DNA of 64,000 bases. Origin: Marinobacterium rhizophilum. GTDB lineage: Bacteria; Pseudomonadota; Gammaproteobacteria; Pseudomonadales; Balneatricaceae. The stretch covers positions 1,984,001 to 2,048,000 of the forward strand of contig NZ_CP073347.1 in the NCBI RefSeq assembly GCF_024397915.1, in the 5' to 3' direction. Below, piece by piece: positions 15,813 through 24,114 of the stretch. The notes under the pieces were generated by a model, which was not told the origin of the DNA, searched no databases, and saw only the letters and a program-made list of their open reading frames with translations. Numbering within the stretch: the stretch's first letter is position 1; each line of letters starts with the position of its first letter. Made by a program: the position numbers and the translations under genes.

Positions 15813-17285
15813 TCAGGATGAACAGGTGAGGCAGATGGCACCCGCCCAGTCCGGCGGTTCACCGGCAAAACGCTCGAACTCGGGCTGTTCGGCATAGGGG
15901 TTGCGCAGCAGGGTCATGAGGTCATTGACCGGCTGAAAATCCCCCTGATGGGCCGCACGAATGGCTTCTTCGTTCATGTAATTGCGCAGCACGTATTTAG
16001 GGTTCACTGCCAGCATGCGGCCGCGACGCTGTGCACCATCGCCACCGTCACCATCCAGCCGCGCCTGGTACTGCAACAGCCAGTCCGTGACCCTGGAAGG
16101 TTGCGGCCACAGCCCAAGCACCGCTTCCAGCGCCCCGTCAGAGCCGTCCAGACAGCTCAGGGCACGGAAAAAACGGGTCATGTCGACGCGCTGCTCAGCC
16201 ATCAGGGTCTTGAGAGATGACACCAGCTCGGCATCCCCGTCCTGTACCGATGAAAGCCCCAGGCGTTCGCGGTAACGGGCCAGCTCCGCCGCCTCGTAGA
16301 GGCCGCCAAAGCGCTCGAGCTGCGCCTCCAGGTCCGCCCGCTCCACCAGCGGCAACAGCGCCTGTCCAAGACAGGCCAGGTTCCACAGTACAACCCCCGG
16401 CTGCGCCTTGAAGGCATAGCGCTTCTGATGGTCATTCTGGTTGCTGACATAGTCGGGCTGGTAGGCATCCAGAAAACTGTAGGGGCCGTAATCGAAGGTT
16501 TCGCTCAGCAGCGACATGTTGTCGGTATTCAGGACACCATGCACAAAACCAAAGGCCTGCCAGCGTGCCACCAGCTGCGCGGTACTTTCAAGCACCTCGG
16601 CGAACATCGATCGATAGGGATTTTCGTCTGCCGCCAGGTGTGGGAAGTAACGCTCAATGCAGTAATCGGCGAGCTGTTTCAGCTCGTCGTGCAAACGGTG
16701 GTAGTAGAAGTATTCGAAGTGGCCAAAGCGGATGTGACAACGGCTGACACGCAGCAGCATGGCGCAGGGCTCCATGCCCTCGCGTCTCGTGTAGTCATCG
16801 CTGCCAATCAGGCACAGCGCCCGCGTCGTCGGGATACCGAGTCCCTGCATGGCCTCGCCCGCCAGATATTCACGCACGCTGGAGCGCAGTACCGCACGGC
16901 CATCCCCAAAGCGGGAAAAGGCCGTTTTGCCGGCACCCTTGAGGTGCAGGTCCCAGCGCTCACCCGCCTGGTTGAGCACTTCACCCAGCAACAGACCGCG
17001 GCCATCACCCAGGTCCGGGTTATAGACGCCAAACTGGTGGCCGGTGTATTTCATGGCCAGTGATTCCGAACCCGGCAATGGCTCGTGCCCACCGAAGTAA
17101 GTCGCCAGTGCCTCGGGCGTCACCTGGCAGGGATCAAGATCCAGCAGGGCCGCCACTTCGGTATTGAAACTGATCAGGTGGGCGCCCTTGAGCGGCTGCG
17201 GTTCGGTGATCTGGTAGAATCGCTCCGGCAATCGTGCAAAGCTGTTGTCGAAGTTGAGGTTTTCCAGGGATCGCAGCACGCTCAT
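15813..17285 (-). CDS. selO: Protein adenylyltransferase SelO (YdiU)
   Basis: Pseudokinase-fold enzyme that transfers AMP from ATP to Ser/Thr/Tyr of proteins, linked to redox stress. The 490-aa protein has the N-terminal FARLPERFYQ, GHQFGVYNPDLGDGRG, the lysine in LHLKGAGKTAFSRFGDG, the inverted-orientation catalytic region HGVLNTDNMSLL, and the metal-binding FDYGPYSFLD. It ends in CLTCSS, matching the C-terminal CxxS-type motif in which some homologues carry selenocysteine; cysteine is encoded here. The start at 17285 (MSVLRSLENLNFDN) is chosen by family N-terminus; 17321 is an alternative. Confidence 0.93.
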   Translation of the reverse strand: MSVLRSLENLNFDNSFARLPERFYQITEPQPLKGAHLISFNTEVAALLDLDPCQVTPEALATYFGGHEPLPGSESLAMKYTGHQFGVYNPDLGDGRGLLLGEVLNQAGERWDLHLKGAGKTAFSRFGDGRAVLRSSVREYLAGEAMQGLGIPTTRALCLIGSDDYTRREGMEPCAMLLRVSRCHIRFGHFEYFYYHRLHDELKQLADYCIERYFPHLAADENPYRSMFAEVLESTAQLVARWQAFGFVHGVLNTDNMSLLSETFDYGPYSFLDAYQPDYVSNQNDHQKRYAFKAQPGVVLWNLACLGQALLPLVERADLEAQLERFGGLYEAAELARYRERLGLSSVQDGDAELVSSLKTLMAEQRVDMTRFFRALSCLDGSDGALEAVLGLWPQPSRVTDWLLQYQARLDGDGGDGAQRRGRMLAVNPKYVLRNYMNEEAIRAAHQGDFQPVNDLMTLLRNPYAEQPEFERFAGEPPDWAGAICLTCSS

Positions 17286-17456
17286 GGTGGGTCTCATTAC
17301 AACGTTCAGGGTGGGGGCCAACTTGGCAGACGCCGGACTGCCGACGCAGCTGGGCTGCTGCGCCGCAGCAACCCCTATACCCTAGCATTTCCATCAACTA
17401 TTATCAGCACCCGGATTCCGCATGCCCGCGCAAAACCAGCCTATGGATACCCTTGT

Positions 17457-17774
17457 ATGAATATCGAGCTGCAGGACCTGTTCTGGCTCAGCCTGGTCAG
17501 CTTCGTCTGCCTTCACTGGTGGCAAGGACAGAAAGTTCGAGAAAGCGCCCTGCGGGCCACGCGCAAACGCTGTGAAGAACTGGATGTACAGCTGCTCGAT
17601 GACAGCGTGGGGCTGCGAGCCATTTGGCTCAAGCGCGACCCGCGCGGCAGCCTGCGATTCTGGCGCAGCTACCAGTTTGAATTTACCGCAACCGGAGAAA
17701 ACCGCTACCGCGGCCGCGTGGTAACTCTGGGCCAGCAGGTTCTGTCCATCGAACTGGACGCCCACCGGTTTTGA
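17457..17774 (+). CDS. DUF3301 protein
   Basis: A 105-aa protein with one N-terminal membrane helix (LQDLFWLSLVSFVCLHWW) and a cytoplasmic part containing VRESALRATRKRCEELDVQLLDDSV and RFWRSYQFEFTATGENRYRGRV. These match the DUF3301 pattern of gammaproteobacteria. The function is unknown. The start at 17457 leaves a family-like N-terminus; the longer open frame from 17085 overlaps selO on the other strand and was rejected. The ribosome site is weak (GGATA). Confidence 0.8.
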   Translation: MNIELQDLFWLSLVSFVCLHWWQGQKVRESALRATRKRCEELDVQLLDDSVGLRAIWLKRDPRGSLRFWRSYQFEFTATGENRYRGRVVTLGQQVLSIELDAHRF

Positions 17775-17872
17775 TTCGGCCTGGCCTGGCACCGTACAAT
17801 ACGGCGTCCGGCAGGCGCATTTTGCACCTCGCGCACGCTTCCCCTATCCCAGTCAGACGGGTAATCCACCGC

Positions 17873-18289
17873 ATGCAGATTTCCGAACCCGGCCGGCCGC
17901 AATACGGTGACGGCGACACTTCCTACCAGGCCGCCGGCGGCATTGATGGCATTCGCCGCCTGGTGGATGCCTTTTACGACCAGATGGAAACCCTGCCGCA
18001 GGCGGCGGATATCCGCGCCATGCACCGGCAGGATCTGGCCGAATCACGCGACAAGCTGAGCTGTTTTCTCAGTGGCTGGCTCGGCGGCCCCAAACTGTAC
18101 CGCGAGAAATACGGCCCCATCAGCATTCCCGCCGCCCACGCCCAGCTGCGCATCGGTAGCCTGGGGCGCGATGCCTGGCTCCTGTGCATGGAAAAGGCGC
18201 TGGAGCAGCAACCCTGGGCCGATGACTTCAAGCGCTATCTGCTGCGCGCCCTGAGCGTACCGGCCGAACGCTGCCGCACCCGTGACTGA
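17873..18289 (+). CDS. Group II truncated haemoglobin
   Basis: A 138-aa haem protein of the trHb2 class. Seen: YQAAGGIDGIRRLVDAFYDQM (A-B helices, distal Tyr near residue 35), KLSCFLSGWLGGP, KYGPISIPAAHAQLRIG with the proximal His at residue 89, and RDAWLLCMEKAL including the trHb2 tryptophan. Such proteins bind oxygen or NO; roles in peroxide or NO chemistry are proposed for the family. The start at 17873 was taken because the next upstream in-frame start overlaps DUF3301. The following membrane gene starts with GTG inside its last codons (8-nt overlap), implying co-translation. Confidence 0.88.
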   Translation: MQISEPGRPQYGDGDTSYQAAGGIDGIRRLVDAFYDQMETLPQAADIRAMHRQDLAESRDKLSCFLSGWLGGPKLYREKYGPISIPAAHAQLRIGSLGRDAWLLCMEKALEQQPWADDFKRYLLRALSVPAERCRTRD

Positions 18290-19619
18290 GCCCCTGCTCT
18301 CGCAGCAGGCACCCTGTCGTCGCAGTGGCGCAACAGCCCCGCAACTGGCCGGCTGGCTGCTGTTCGCGGCGGCACTCAGCTCGATTGCGGGCGCTCTGGG
18401 CGGACCTGTCGCGCCGCAGATTCCGGGTGCCCTGGCCTGGAGTGCCGGCCTGCTGCTGTTTTCCCGCCTGGGCGGGATACAGCGTATTCAGGTCATGCTG
18501 ATGCTGGGCCTTGGCGGCAGCGGCTTGCTGCTGGCAGCGTACCAGGGCGAACTGACCACATATGGCGCACAGGCACTGGCCAACAGCCAGGTACTGATCG
18601 CCATGCTGGTCGGCGTTGGATTCTTGCGCCTGGTTGCCCTTCCCGCCACGGCGGGCAACCACAGCCTGCCCCGAGGTCGCGCGTCACTGTGCAAGACACT
18701 GCTGGGAACCCACCTGTTCGGTGCGGCGATCAACTTTTCAGCACTCACCATTATTGGTGACCGCCTGCACAGCGAGCGCCCGCTGACGCCGCTGCAAGCG
18801 CTGGTTCTGTCCCGCGGTTTTGGCCTTGCGGCACTCTGGTCGCCGTTTTTTGTCGCCATGGGTGTGGCGCTCACCCTGGCGCCGGGAGCCGGTCTGCTGC
18901 CGCTGAGTCTCTCGGGCCTCGCCGTGGCAGTACCGGCCCTGTTACTGGCTGGATACGGCCTGACAAGTCGCCGCGACAGCGCGGACTTTGCCGGCTATCC
19001 CGTGCAGCTCGACGCATTGCGCATACCCCTGTCACTGGTACTGCTGGTCATTGCCGGGCACCAGCTACTGCCCTGGCTGGGGATTTTAAGCCTGATTACG
19101 ATCTGCAGCCTGACCCTGCCGCTGCTGCTGTTGCTTCACCGGAGTCACGGCGACGGTGTCCGGCGCTATCGCCAGCATATTGAGCAGGCTCTGCCCGGCA
19201 TGCATGGCGAGCTGCTGCTATTCCTGGCTGCGGGCGTGTTGATGGCCGGTATTTCGGCACTGGTACACTTCAGTGGCATCAGGCTGTCACTGCAGCACTT
19301 TGGCGCGACTGAGGCCGCGGGCCTGGTAGGGTTTAGCGCACTGCTTGCCATAGTCGGCATACATCCGGTGATTAGCGTCAGCAGCCTGGCGGGCATGCTG
19401 ATGCCCGTCGTTACCGACCCCAACCTGCTGGGCCTTGCCATCCTGATGAGCTGGTCGCTGGGGGTGATTGTGTCGCCCTGCTCCGGCACTCACCTGGCGA
19501 TGCAGGGACGCTTTGGCATTAACTGCCTGCGCTTTTTTGGCTGGAACTGGCGTTTTGCGCTGGGACTTTACGGTCTGGATTGCCTGGTGCTATTTGGCTA
19601 CGAAGCCCTGTTCAGTTAA
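18282..19619 (+). CDS. Polytopic membrane protein, transporter-like, not assigned
   Basis: A 445-aa protein beginning at GTG 18282, overlapping the haemoglobin stop. About eleven hydrophobic helices are visible, for example LLFAAALSSIAGALGGPV, VLIAMLVGVGFLRLVAL, LLPLSLSGLAVAVPALLLAGYG and LLLFLAAGVLMAGISALVH. Helix-break motifs such as AINFSAL, GIHPVISVSSLAGMLMP and SPCSGTHLAMQGR occur in both halves, which recalls two-fold ion-transporter-superfamily permeases. I cannot name a family or substrate. The overlap suggests a shared transcript with the truncated haemoglobin and possibly DUF3301. Confidence 0.75.
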   Translation: MTEPLLSQQAPCRRSGATAPQLAGWLLFAAALSSIAGALGGPVAPQIPGALAWSAGLLLFSRLGGIQRIQVMLMLGLGGSGLLLAAYQGELTTYGAQALANSQVLIAMLVGVGFLRLVALPATAGNHSLPRGRASLCKTLLGTHLFGAAINFSALTIIGDRLHSERPLTPLQALVLSRGFGLAALWSPFFVAMGVALTLAPGAGLLPLSLSGLAVAVPALLLAGYGLTSRRDSADFAGYPVQLDALRIPLSLVLLVIAGHQLLPWLGILSLITICSLTLPLLLLLHRSHGDGVRRYRQHIEQALPGMHGELLLFLAAGVLMAGISALVHFSGIRLSLQHFGATEAAGLVGFSALLAIVGIHPVISVSSLAGMLMPVVTDPNLLGLAILMSWSLGVIVSPCSGTHLAMQGRFGINCLRFFGWNWRFALGLYGLDCLVLFGYEALFS

Positions 19620-19677
19620 GTGTGCTGTACAGGCCCCGAGGCAGTGTCTGGGGCGCACAGGGTTCCCGTGCACCCTG

Positions 19678-20256
19678 TCAGCGATCCCAGTCGATGGCCT
19701 CATGAATCAGCTTCAGCCGCGCCGCAGGACCGTCGCAGGCCAGCAGCTCCTGCTTGTCTTGCGCCGAGAACGGTAGCCAGTCGGCCAGACGGTAGCCCAG
19801 CGTCACCGCATCCTCGGTATCAGTGCCCGCCGCCTGGGCGGCAAAGGTCGGGTGCTTGAGCATCTGGCACAACAGCCGCTGCAGGCCGGCATACTCCGGC
19901 AACACCGGCTCGACAGGTTCAGGCGCCAGGACGTCACACTCACCCAGCAGCAGGTTGTCGGGCTGTGCCCGCACCGGCCCGATACGTACCCGCCGCAGCC
20001 CCTTCACCAGAATACCAAGACGCTCATTTTCTAGCTGGTCCCAGTCGACAATTTCGCCATACACCCCCAGATCGAAGAAGGGGGGCTGACCGTCCACAGA
20101 CGCCTCACCGGGGCGGGTCTGGACAATGACAAAGCCCCGCTGATGCCGAAAGGACTCCGACACCATCGTGAGATAACGCGGCTCAAAGATCTGTAGCGGC
20201 AGGTGGCTGCCCGGAAACAGCACCACCGGCAGCGGAAACAGCGGCAGTAATTCCAT
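19678..20256 (-). CDS. Lon N-terminal substrate-binding domain protein
   Basis: A 192-aa stand-alone LON-SB (PUA-like) domain. It starts MELLPLFPLPVVLFPG, then LPLQIFEPRYLTMV, GVYGEIVDWDQL and GILVKGLRRVRIG, all typical of the Lon N-domain, with a short helical C-terminal region and no AAA or protease part. Stand-alone versions are common in proteobacteria; the function is not established. The start at 20256 has GGAG seven bases upstream; the extension to 20307 lacks this. Confidence 0.87.
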   Translation of the reverse strand: MELLPLFPLPVVLFPGSHLPLQIFEPRYLTMVSESFRHQRGFVIVQTRPGEASVDGQPPFFDLGVYGEIVDWDQLENERLGILVKGLRRVRIGPVRAQPDNLLLGECDVLAPEPVEPVLPEYAGLQRLLCQMLKHPTFAAQAAGTDTEDAVTLGYRLADWLPFSAQDKQELLACDGPAARLKLIHEAIDWDR

Positions 20257-20390
20257 TGATTCTCCAGACACCTCAGCAGCCAGACATGCCCAGGCGCCCC
20301 TTGGCACCTTTGCTGTTCAACCTTAGCGCAACGCATGCAGCGGCGACAGTCCGGCTGCGGCTTGGCAGAAAACGCCCTGCTACAGACGCA

Positions 20391-20416
20391 AAAAAGGCAG
20401 CCGAAGCTGCCTTTTT
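20391..20416 (-). terminator. sucCD terminator
   Basis: AAAAAGGCAGC (20391-20401) pairs perfectly with GCTGCCTTTTT (20406-20416) around CGAA, 25 nt past the sucD stop; the minus strand ends in a U run. Confidence 0.93.
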
Positions 20417-20441
20417 GAAACGCCTGAAACTCAGACGGTCA

Positions 20442-21323
20442 TTACTTGCTTTCCCAGCCAGTCAGCTCGGACAGTGCCTTGCCGATGTCTGCCAGGGAAC
20501 GCACGGTCTTGACACCAGCGTCTTCCAGGGCGGCGAATTTTTCGTCCGCAGTGCCCTTGCCACCGGAGATGATCGCGCCCGCATGACCCATGCGCTTGCC
20601 GGCCGGAGCCGTAACACCCGCGATGTAGGACACGACCGGCTTGGTCACGTTTGCCTTGATGTAGGCAGCCGCTTCTTCTTCAGCGGAACCGCCGATTTCA
20701 CCGATCATGACGATCGCTTCGGTCTGCGGATCCTTCTCGAACATTTCCAGAATGTCGATGAAGTTGGAGCCCGGAATCGGGTCACCACCGATGCCGACAC
20801 AGGTAGACTGGCCGAAGCCTGCATCTGTAGTCTGCTTGACCGCTTCGTAAGTCAGGGTGCCGGAACGGGATACGATACCGACCTTGCCTGGCAGGTGAAT
20901 GTGACCGGGCATGATGCCGATCTTGCACTCGCCGGGAGTGATAACACCCGGGCAGTTCGGGCCGACCAGACGCACGCCCAGCTCGTCACACTTGACCTTG
21001 CACTGCAGCATGTCCATGACCGGGATGTGCTCGGTGATGCAGACGATCAGCTTGATACCGGCATTGGCGGCTTCCAGGATGGAGTCCTTGCAGAAGGCAG
21101 CCGGAACGTAGATTACGGAGGCGTCGGCGCCAGTGGCGTCAACGGCTTCCTGAACGGTGTTGAACACCGGCAGACCCAGGTGCTCGGTACCGCCCTTGCC
21201 CGGTGTAACACCACCGACCATCTTGGTGCCGTAGGCAATCGCCTGTTCGGAGTGGAAGGTACCCTGGCCACCGGTGAAACCCTGGCAGATGACCTTGGTG
21301 TCCTTGTTGATCAAAATCGACAT
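20442..21323 (-). CDS. sucD: Succinyl-CoA synthetase alpha subunit
   Basis: A 293-aa ADP/GDP-forming subunit of the TCA enzyme that turns succinyl-CoA into succinate with nucleoside triphosphate gain. It shows the CoA-binding GFTGGQGTFHS and VIYVPAAFCKDS regions, GPNCPGVITPGECKIGIMPG, GGDPIPGSNFID, and the phosphohistidine region RMGHAGAIISGGKGTA. Its ATG overlaps the sucC stop (TAATG), indicating translational coupling. A strong terminator follows. Confidence 0.97.
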   Translation of the reverse strand: MSILINKDTKVICQGFTGGQGTFHSEQAIAYGTKMVGGVTPGKGGTEHLGLPVFNTVQEAVDATGADASVIYVPAAFCKDSILEAANAGIKLIVCITEHIPVMDMLQCKVKCDELGVRLVGPNCPGVITPGECKIGIMPGHIHLPGKVGIVSRSGTLTYEAVKQTTDAGFGQSTCVGIGGDPIPGSNFIDILEMFEKDPQTEAIVMIGEIGGSAEEEAAAYIKANVTKPVVSYIAGVTAPAGKRMGHAGAIISGGKGTADEKFAALEDAGVKTVRSLADIGKALSELTGWESK

Positions 21324-22489
21324 TATTTACCCTCCGCTGCTTTAACCGCCTGCTGAGCACCGTCGGTCAGGCTGGTTGCTGCAATGATATCCAGTCCGGA
21401 TTCAGCCAGACGCTGTGCACCGAGTTCCGCGTTGTTGCCTTCAAGGCGCACAACTACGGGCACGCTTACGCCCACTTCCTTAACCGCACCGATGATACCG
21501 TCGGCAATCAGGTCGCAACGTACGATACCGCCGAAGATGTTAACGAAGACCGCTTTAACATTGTCGTCGGACAGGATGATCTTGAAGGCTTCGGTCACAC
21601 GTTCCTTGGTGGCACCGCCGCCAACGTCAAGGAAGTTGGCCGGCTGGCCGCCGTGCAGCTTGACGATGTCCATGGTACCCATGGCCAGGCCTGCGCCGTT
21701 GACCATGCAACCGATGTTTCCATCCAGTGCCACGTAGTTCAGATCCCACTCGGCCGCACGGGCTTCGCGCGCATCGTCCTGGGACGGATCGTGCATGGCC
21801 TGCAGGTCCTTGTGACGGTACAGTGCGTTGCCGTCCAGAACGATTTTGGCGTCCAGGCAGTGCAGGTTACCGGCATCGGTGATGACCAGCGGGTTGATTT
21901 CCAGCAGTGCCAGGTCCTTTTCTTCAAACATTTTCGCCAGACCCATGAAGATGCTGACGAACTGCTTGATCTGGTCGCCCGCAAGACCCAGCTTGAATGC
22001 CAGATCGCGACCCTGGTAGGGCTGCGCACCGGTCAGCGGATCGATGGTTGCCTTGAGAATCTTTTCCGGAGTCTCTTCTGCAACTTTCTCGATCTCGACA
22101 CCACCTTCGGTGGAAGCCATGAACACGATACGACGTGAAGAACGGTCTACAACCGCACCCAGGTAGAGTTCCTGAGCGATGTCGGTGCAGGTTTCAACCA
22201 GAATCTTGGAGACCGGCTGACCGTTGGCATCTGTCTGGTAGGTCACCAGGTTTTTGCCCAGCCACTTTTCAGCAAAGGCACTGGCTTCTTCCGGAGAGGT
22301 GATCAGCTTGACGCCGCCGGCCTTGCCTCGGCCACCGGCATGCACCTGCGCCTTGACAACCCACTGGCTGCCGCCGATTTTTTTCGCAGCAGCCGCCGCG
22401 TCTTCCGGAGTATCTACCGCGAATCCTGTGGAAACCGGCAGACCATAGGTGGCAAACAGCTGTTTGCCCTGGTACTCGTGAAGGTTCAT
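21323..22489 (-). CDS. sucC: Succinyl-CoA synthetase beta subunit
   Basis: A 388-aa partner of SucD with an N-terminal ATP-grasp domain (MNLHEYQGKQLFATYGLP, WVVKAQVHAGGRGKAGGVKL, LEINPLVIT) and a C-terminal CoA-ligase domain (NGAGLAMGTMDIVKLHGG, NFLDVGGGA, VFVNIFGGIVRCDLIADGI). Full length. It is separated from lpd by 142 bp containing two strong hairpins, so its level may be set partly separately from the upstream 2-oxoglutarate dehydrogenase genes. Confidence 0.97.
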   Translation of the reverse strand: MNLHEYQGKQLFATYGLPVSTGFAVDTPEDAAAAAKKIGGSQWVVKAQVHAGGRGKAGGVKLITSPEEASAFAEKWLGKNLVTYQTDANGQPVSKILVETCTDIAQELYLGAVVDRSSRRIVFMASTEGGVEIEKVAEETPEKILKATIDPLTGAQPYQGRDLAFKLGLAGDQIKQFVSIFMGLAKMFEEKDLALLEINPLVITDAGNLHCLDAKIVLDGNALYRHKDLQAMHDPSQDDAREARAAEWDLNYVALDGNIGCMVNGAGLAMGTMDIVKLHGGQPANFLDVGGGATKERVTEAFKIILSDDNVKAVFVNIFGGIVRCDLIADGIIGAVKEVGVSVPVVVRLEGNNAELGAQRLAESGLDIIAATSLTDGAQQAVKAAEGK

Positions 22490-22516
22490 GCTCTTGTCCG
22501 TTGTCTGGTCAATTAT

Positions 22517-22551
22517 GAATTCTGTATCTGCTCGAAGAGCATACAGAATTC
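22517..22551 (-). other. Long hairpin in the sucC leader
   Basis: GAATTCTGTAT (22517-22527) pairs perfectly with ATACAGAATTC (22541-22551), with an inner GCTC-GAA-GAGC stem. It starts 28 nt upstream of sucC. There is no U run, so an RNA processing or stability element, or a protein-binding palindrome, fits better than a terminator. Confidence 0.7.
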
Positions 22552-22585
22552 CTGCTCACTCGTTTATACGACAAGCGTCTAATAG

Positions 22586-22612
22586 GAGTGGCCGGAGGGT
22601 ATCCAGCCACTC
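22586..22612 (-). other. Hairpin just after lpd
   Basis: GAGTGGC (22586-22592) pairs with GCCACTC (22606-22612), 20 nt past the lpd stop. It probably protects the 3' end of the upstream message or is a weak terminator before sucCD. Confidence 0.6.
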
Positions 22613-22631
22613 ATAAGCCCGTTTTACCGGC

Positions 22632-24071
22632 TTATCTCTTTTTGCGGTTCGCAATGTGGATCGCGTGGTTGTCCACCGCCAGCGCCGCTTCATGTACCGC
22701 TTCACTCACTGTCGGGTGCGCGAACATGGTCAGCTGCAGGTCTTCGGTGGTGGAGCAGAACTCCATCGCGATCACGCCCTGAGCGATCAGCTCGGAAGCG
22801 ATACCGCCAACCATGTGCACGCCCAGCACGCGATCGGTCACTTCGTCAGAGATGATCTTGACGAAACCGTCGGTGTCGTTGGAGGCCATGGCACGGCCGG
22901 ATGCCGCGAACGGGAACTTGCCGGTCTTGTACTTGACGCCGGCGGCTTTCAGTTCCTGCTCGGTCTTGCCGACCCAGGCGAGTTCCGGGTGGGTGTAAAT
23001 GATGTTGGGCACCACGTCATAGTTGACCTGCGCCTTGTGGCCGGCAACGATGTCGGCAACCATGATGCCTTCTTCGGACGCCTTGTGCGCCAGCATCGGG
23101 CCGCGCACCGAGTCACCAATGGCGAAAACACCCGGCATGTCGGTACGGCACTGTTCGTCAACCTTGATGAAGCCACGCTCGTCGAGCTCAACACCGCTGT
23201 CACCGGCCAGCAGGTTCTGAGTCAGCGGGCGACGGCCCACAGCCACGATCAGCTTGTCGACGATCATTTCCTTGTCGCCTTCAGCGTCGGTGAATTTCAC
23301 CTTCACTTCCTTGCCATCCAGGATCTCGGTACCGGTAACGCGGGCACCCAGCCGGATGTCCAGCTTCTGCTTCTTGAGCAGCTTGGCGGCTTCCTTGGCA
23401 ACGTCCTGATCGGCCAGTGCCAGGAAGCTGTCCATGGCTTCCAGTACGGTAACTTCCGAACCCAGACGCGCCCATACCGAGCCCATTTCCAGGCCGATAA
23501 CACCGGCACCGATAACGCCGAGGCGTTTCGGGGTTTCATCGATGTTCAAGGCGCCTTCGTTGTCCAGAATCAGGCCGTCAGTCAGGGGAGCCGGCGGAAT
23601 GTTCACCGGCACGGAGCCGGACGCCAGGATCACGTTTTCAGCCGCATGCACGCTGACAGTGCCATCGTTCGCAGTGACTTCAACCTGCTTGCCGGCCAGT
23701 AGCTTGCCGGCACCGGCCAGCAGGGTCACGCCATTGGCCTTGAACAGGCCGGCGATGCCGCCGGTCAGGTTCTTGACGATGGTGTTCTTGCGGGCGACCA
23801 TCTGCTTGACGTCCATCTGCACGTCGTTGACATTGATGCCGTGAACGGCCGCATTGTCCTTCACTTCGTGGTACTTGTGCGTCGATTCCAGCAGTGCCTT
23901 GGAGGGGATGCAACCCACGTTCAGACAGGTGCCGCCCAGTACGGGTGCGCCCTTGCCATCAATCCACTTCTCGACACAGGCAGTTTTCAGGCCCAGCTGA
24001 GCCGCGCGAATCGCCGCGACATAACCGCCAGGACCCGCACCAATCACAATAACGTCAAATTTATCAGACAT
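22632..24071 (-). CDS. lpd: Dihydrolipoamide dehydrogenase (E3)
   Basis: A 479-aa flavoenzyme that reoxidises the lipoyl groups of 2-oxoacid dehydrogenase complexes with NAD+. Seen: the FAD Rossmann motif VIGAGPGGYVAA, the redox disulfide GGTCLNVGCIPSK (Cys49, Cys54), the NAD motif GVIGAGVIGLEMG, AIGDSVRGPMLAHKA, and the C-terminal HAHPTVSE-type interface (MFAHPTVSEAVHEAAL). Placed right after sucB, it is the E3 of the 2-oxoglutarate complex and perhaps shared with others. Confidence 0.97.
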   Translation of the reverse strand: MSDKFDVIVIGAGPGGYVAAIRAAQLGLKTACVEKWIDGKGAPVLGGTCLNVGCIPSKALLESTHKYHEVKDNAAVHGINVNDVQMDVKQMVARKNTIVKNLTGGIAGLFKANGVTLLAGAGKLLAGKQVEVTANDGTVSVHAAENVILASGSVPVNIPPAPLTDGLILDNEGALNIDETPKRLGVIGAGVIGLEMGSVWARLGSEVTVLEAMDSFLALADQDVAKEAAKLLKKQKLDIRLGARVTGTEILDGKEVKVKFTDAEGDKEMIVDKLIVAVGRRPLTQNLLAGDSGVELDERGFIKVDEQCRTDMPGVFAIGDSVRGPMLAHKASEEGIMVADIVAGHKAQVNYDVVPNIIYTHPELAWVGKTEQELKAAGVKYKTGKFPFAASGRAMASNDTDGFVKIISDEVTDRVLGVHMVGGIASELIAQGVIAMEFCSTTEDLQLTMFAHPTVSEAVHEAALAVDNHAIHIANRKKR

Positions 24072-24114
24072 ATCTTCCTATCCTTAAAATGCTCTCGAAG
24101 TACCGTGAGTTGCC

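Noticed and set aside
17085..17456. N-terminal extension of DUF3301 to a 229-aa protein
   Set aside because: It overlaps selO on the other strand and the family N-terminus begins at 17457.
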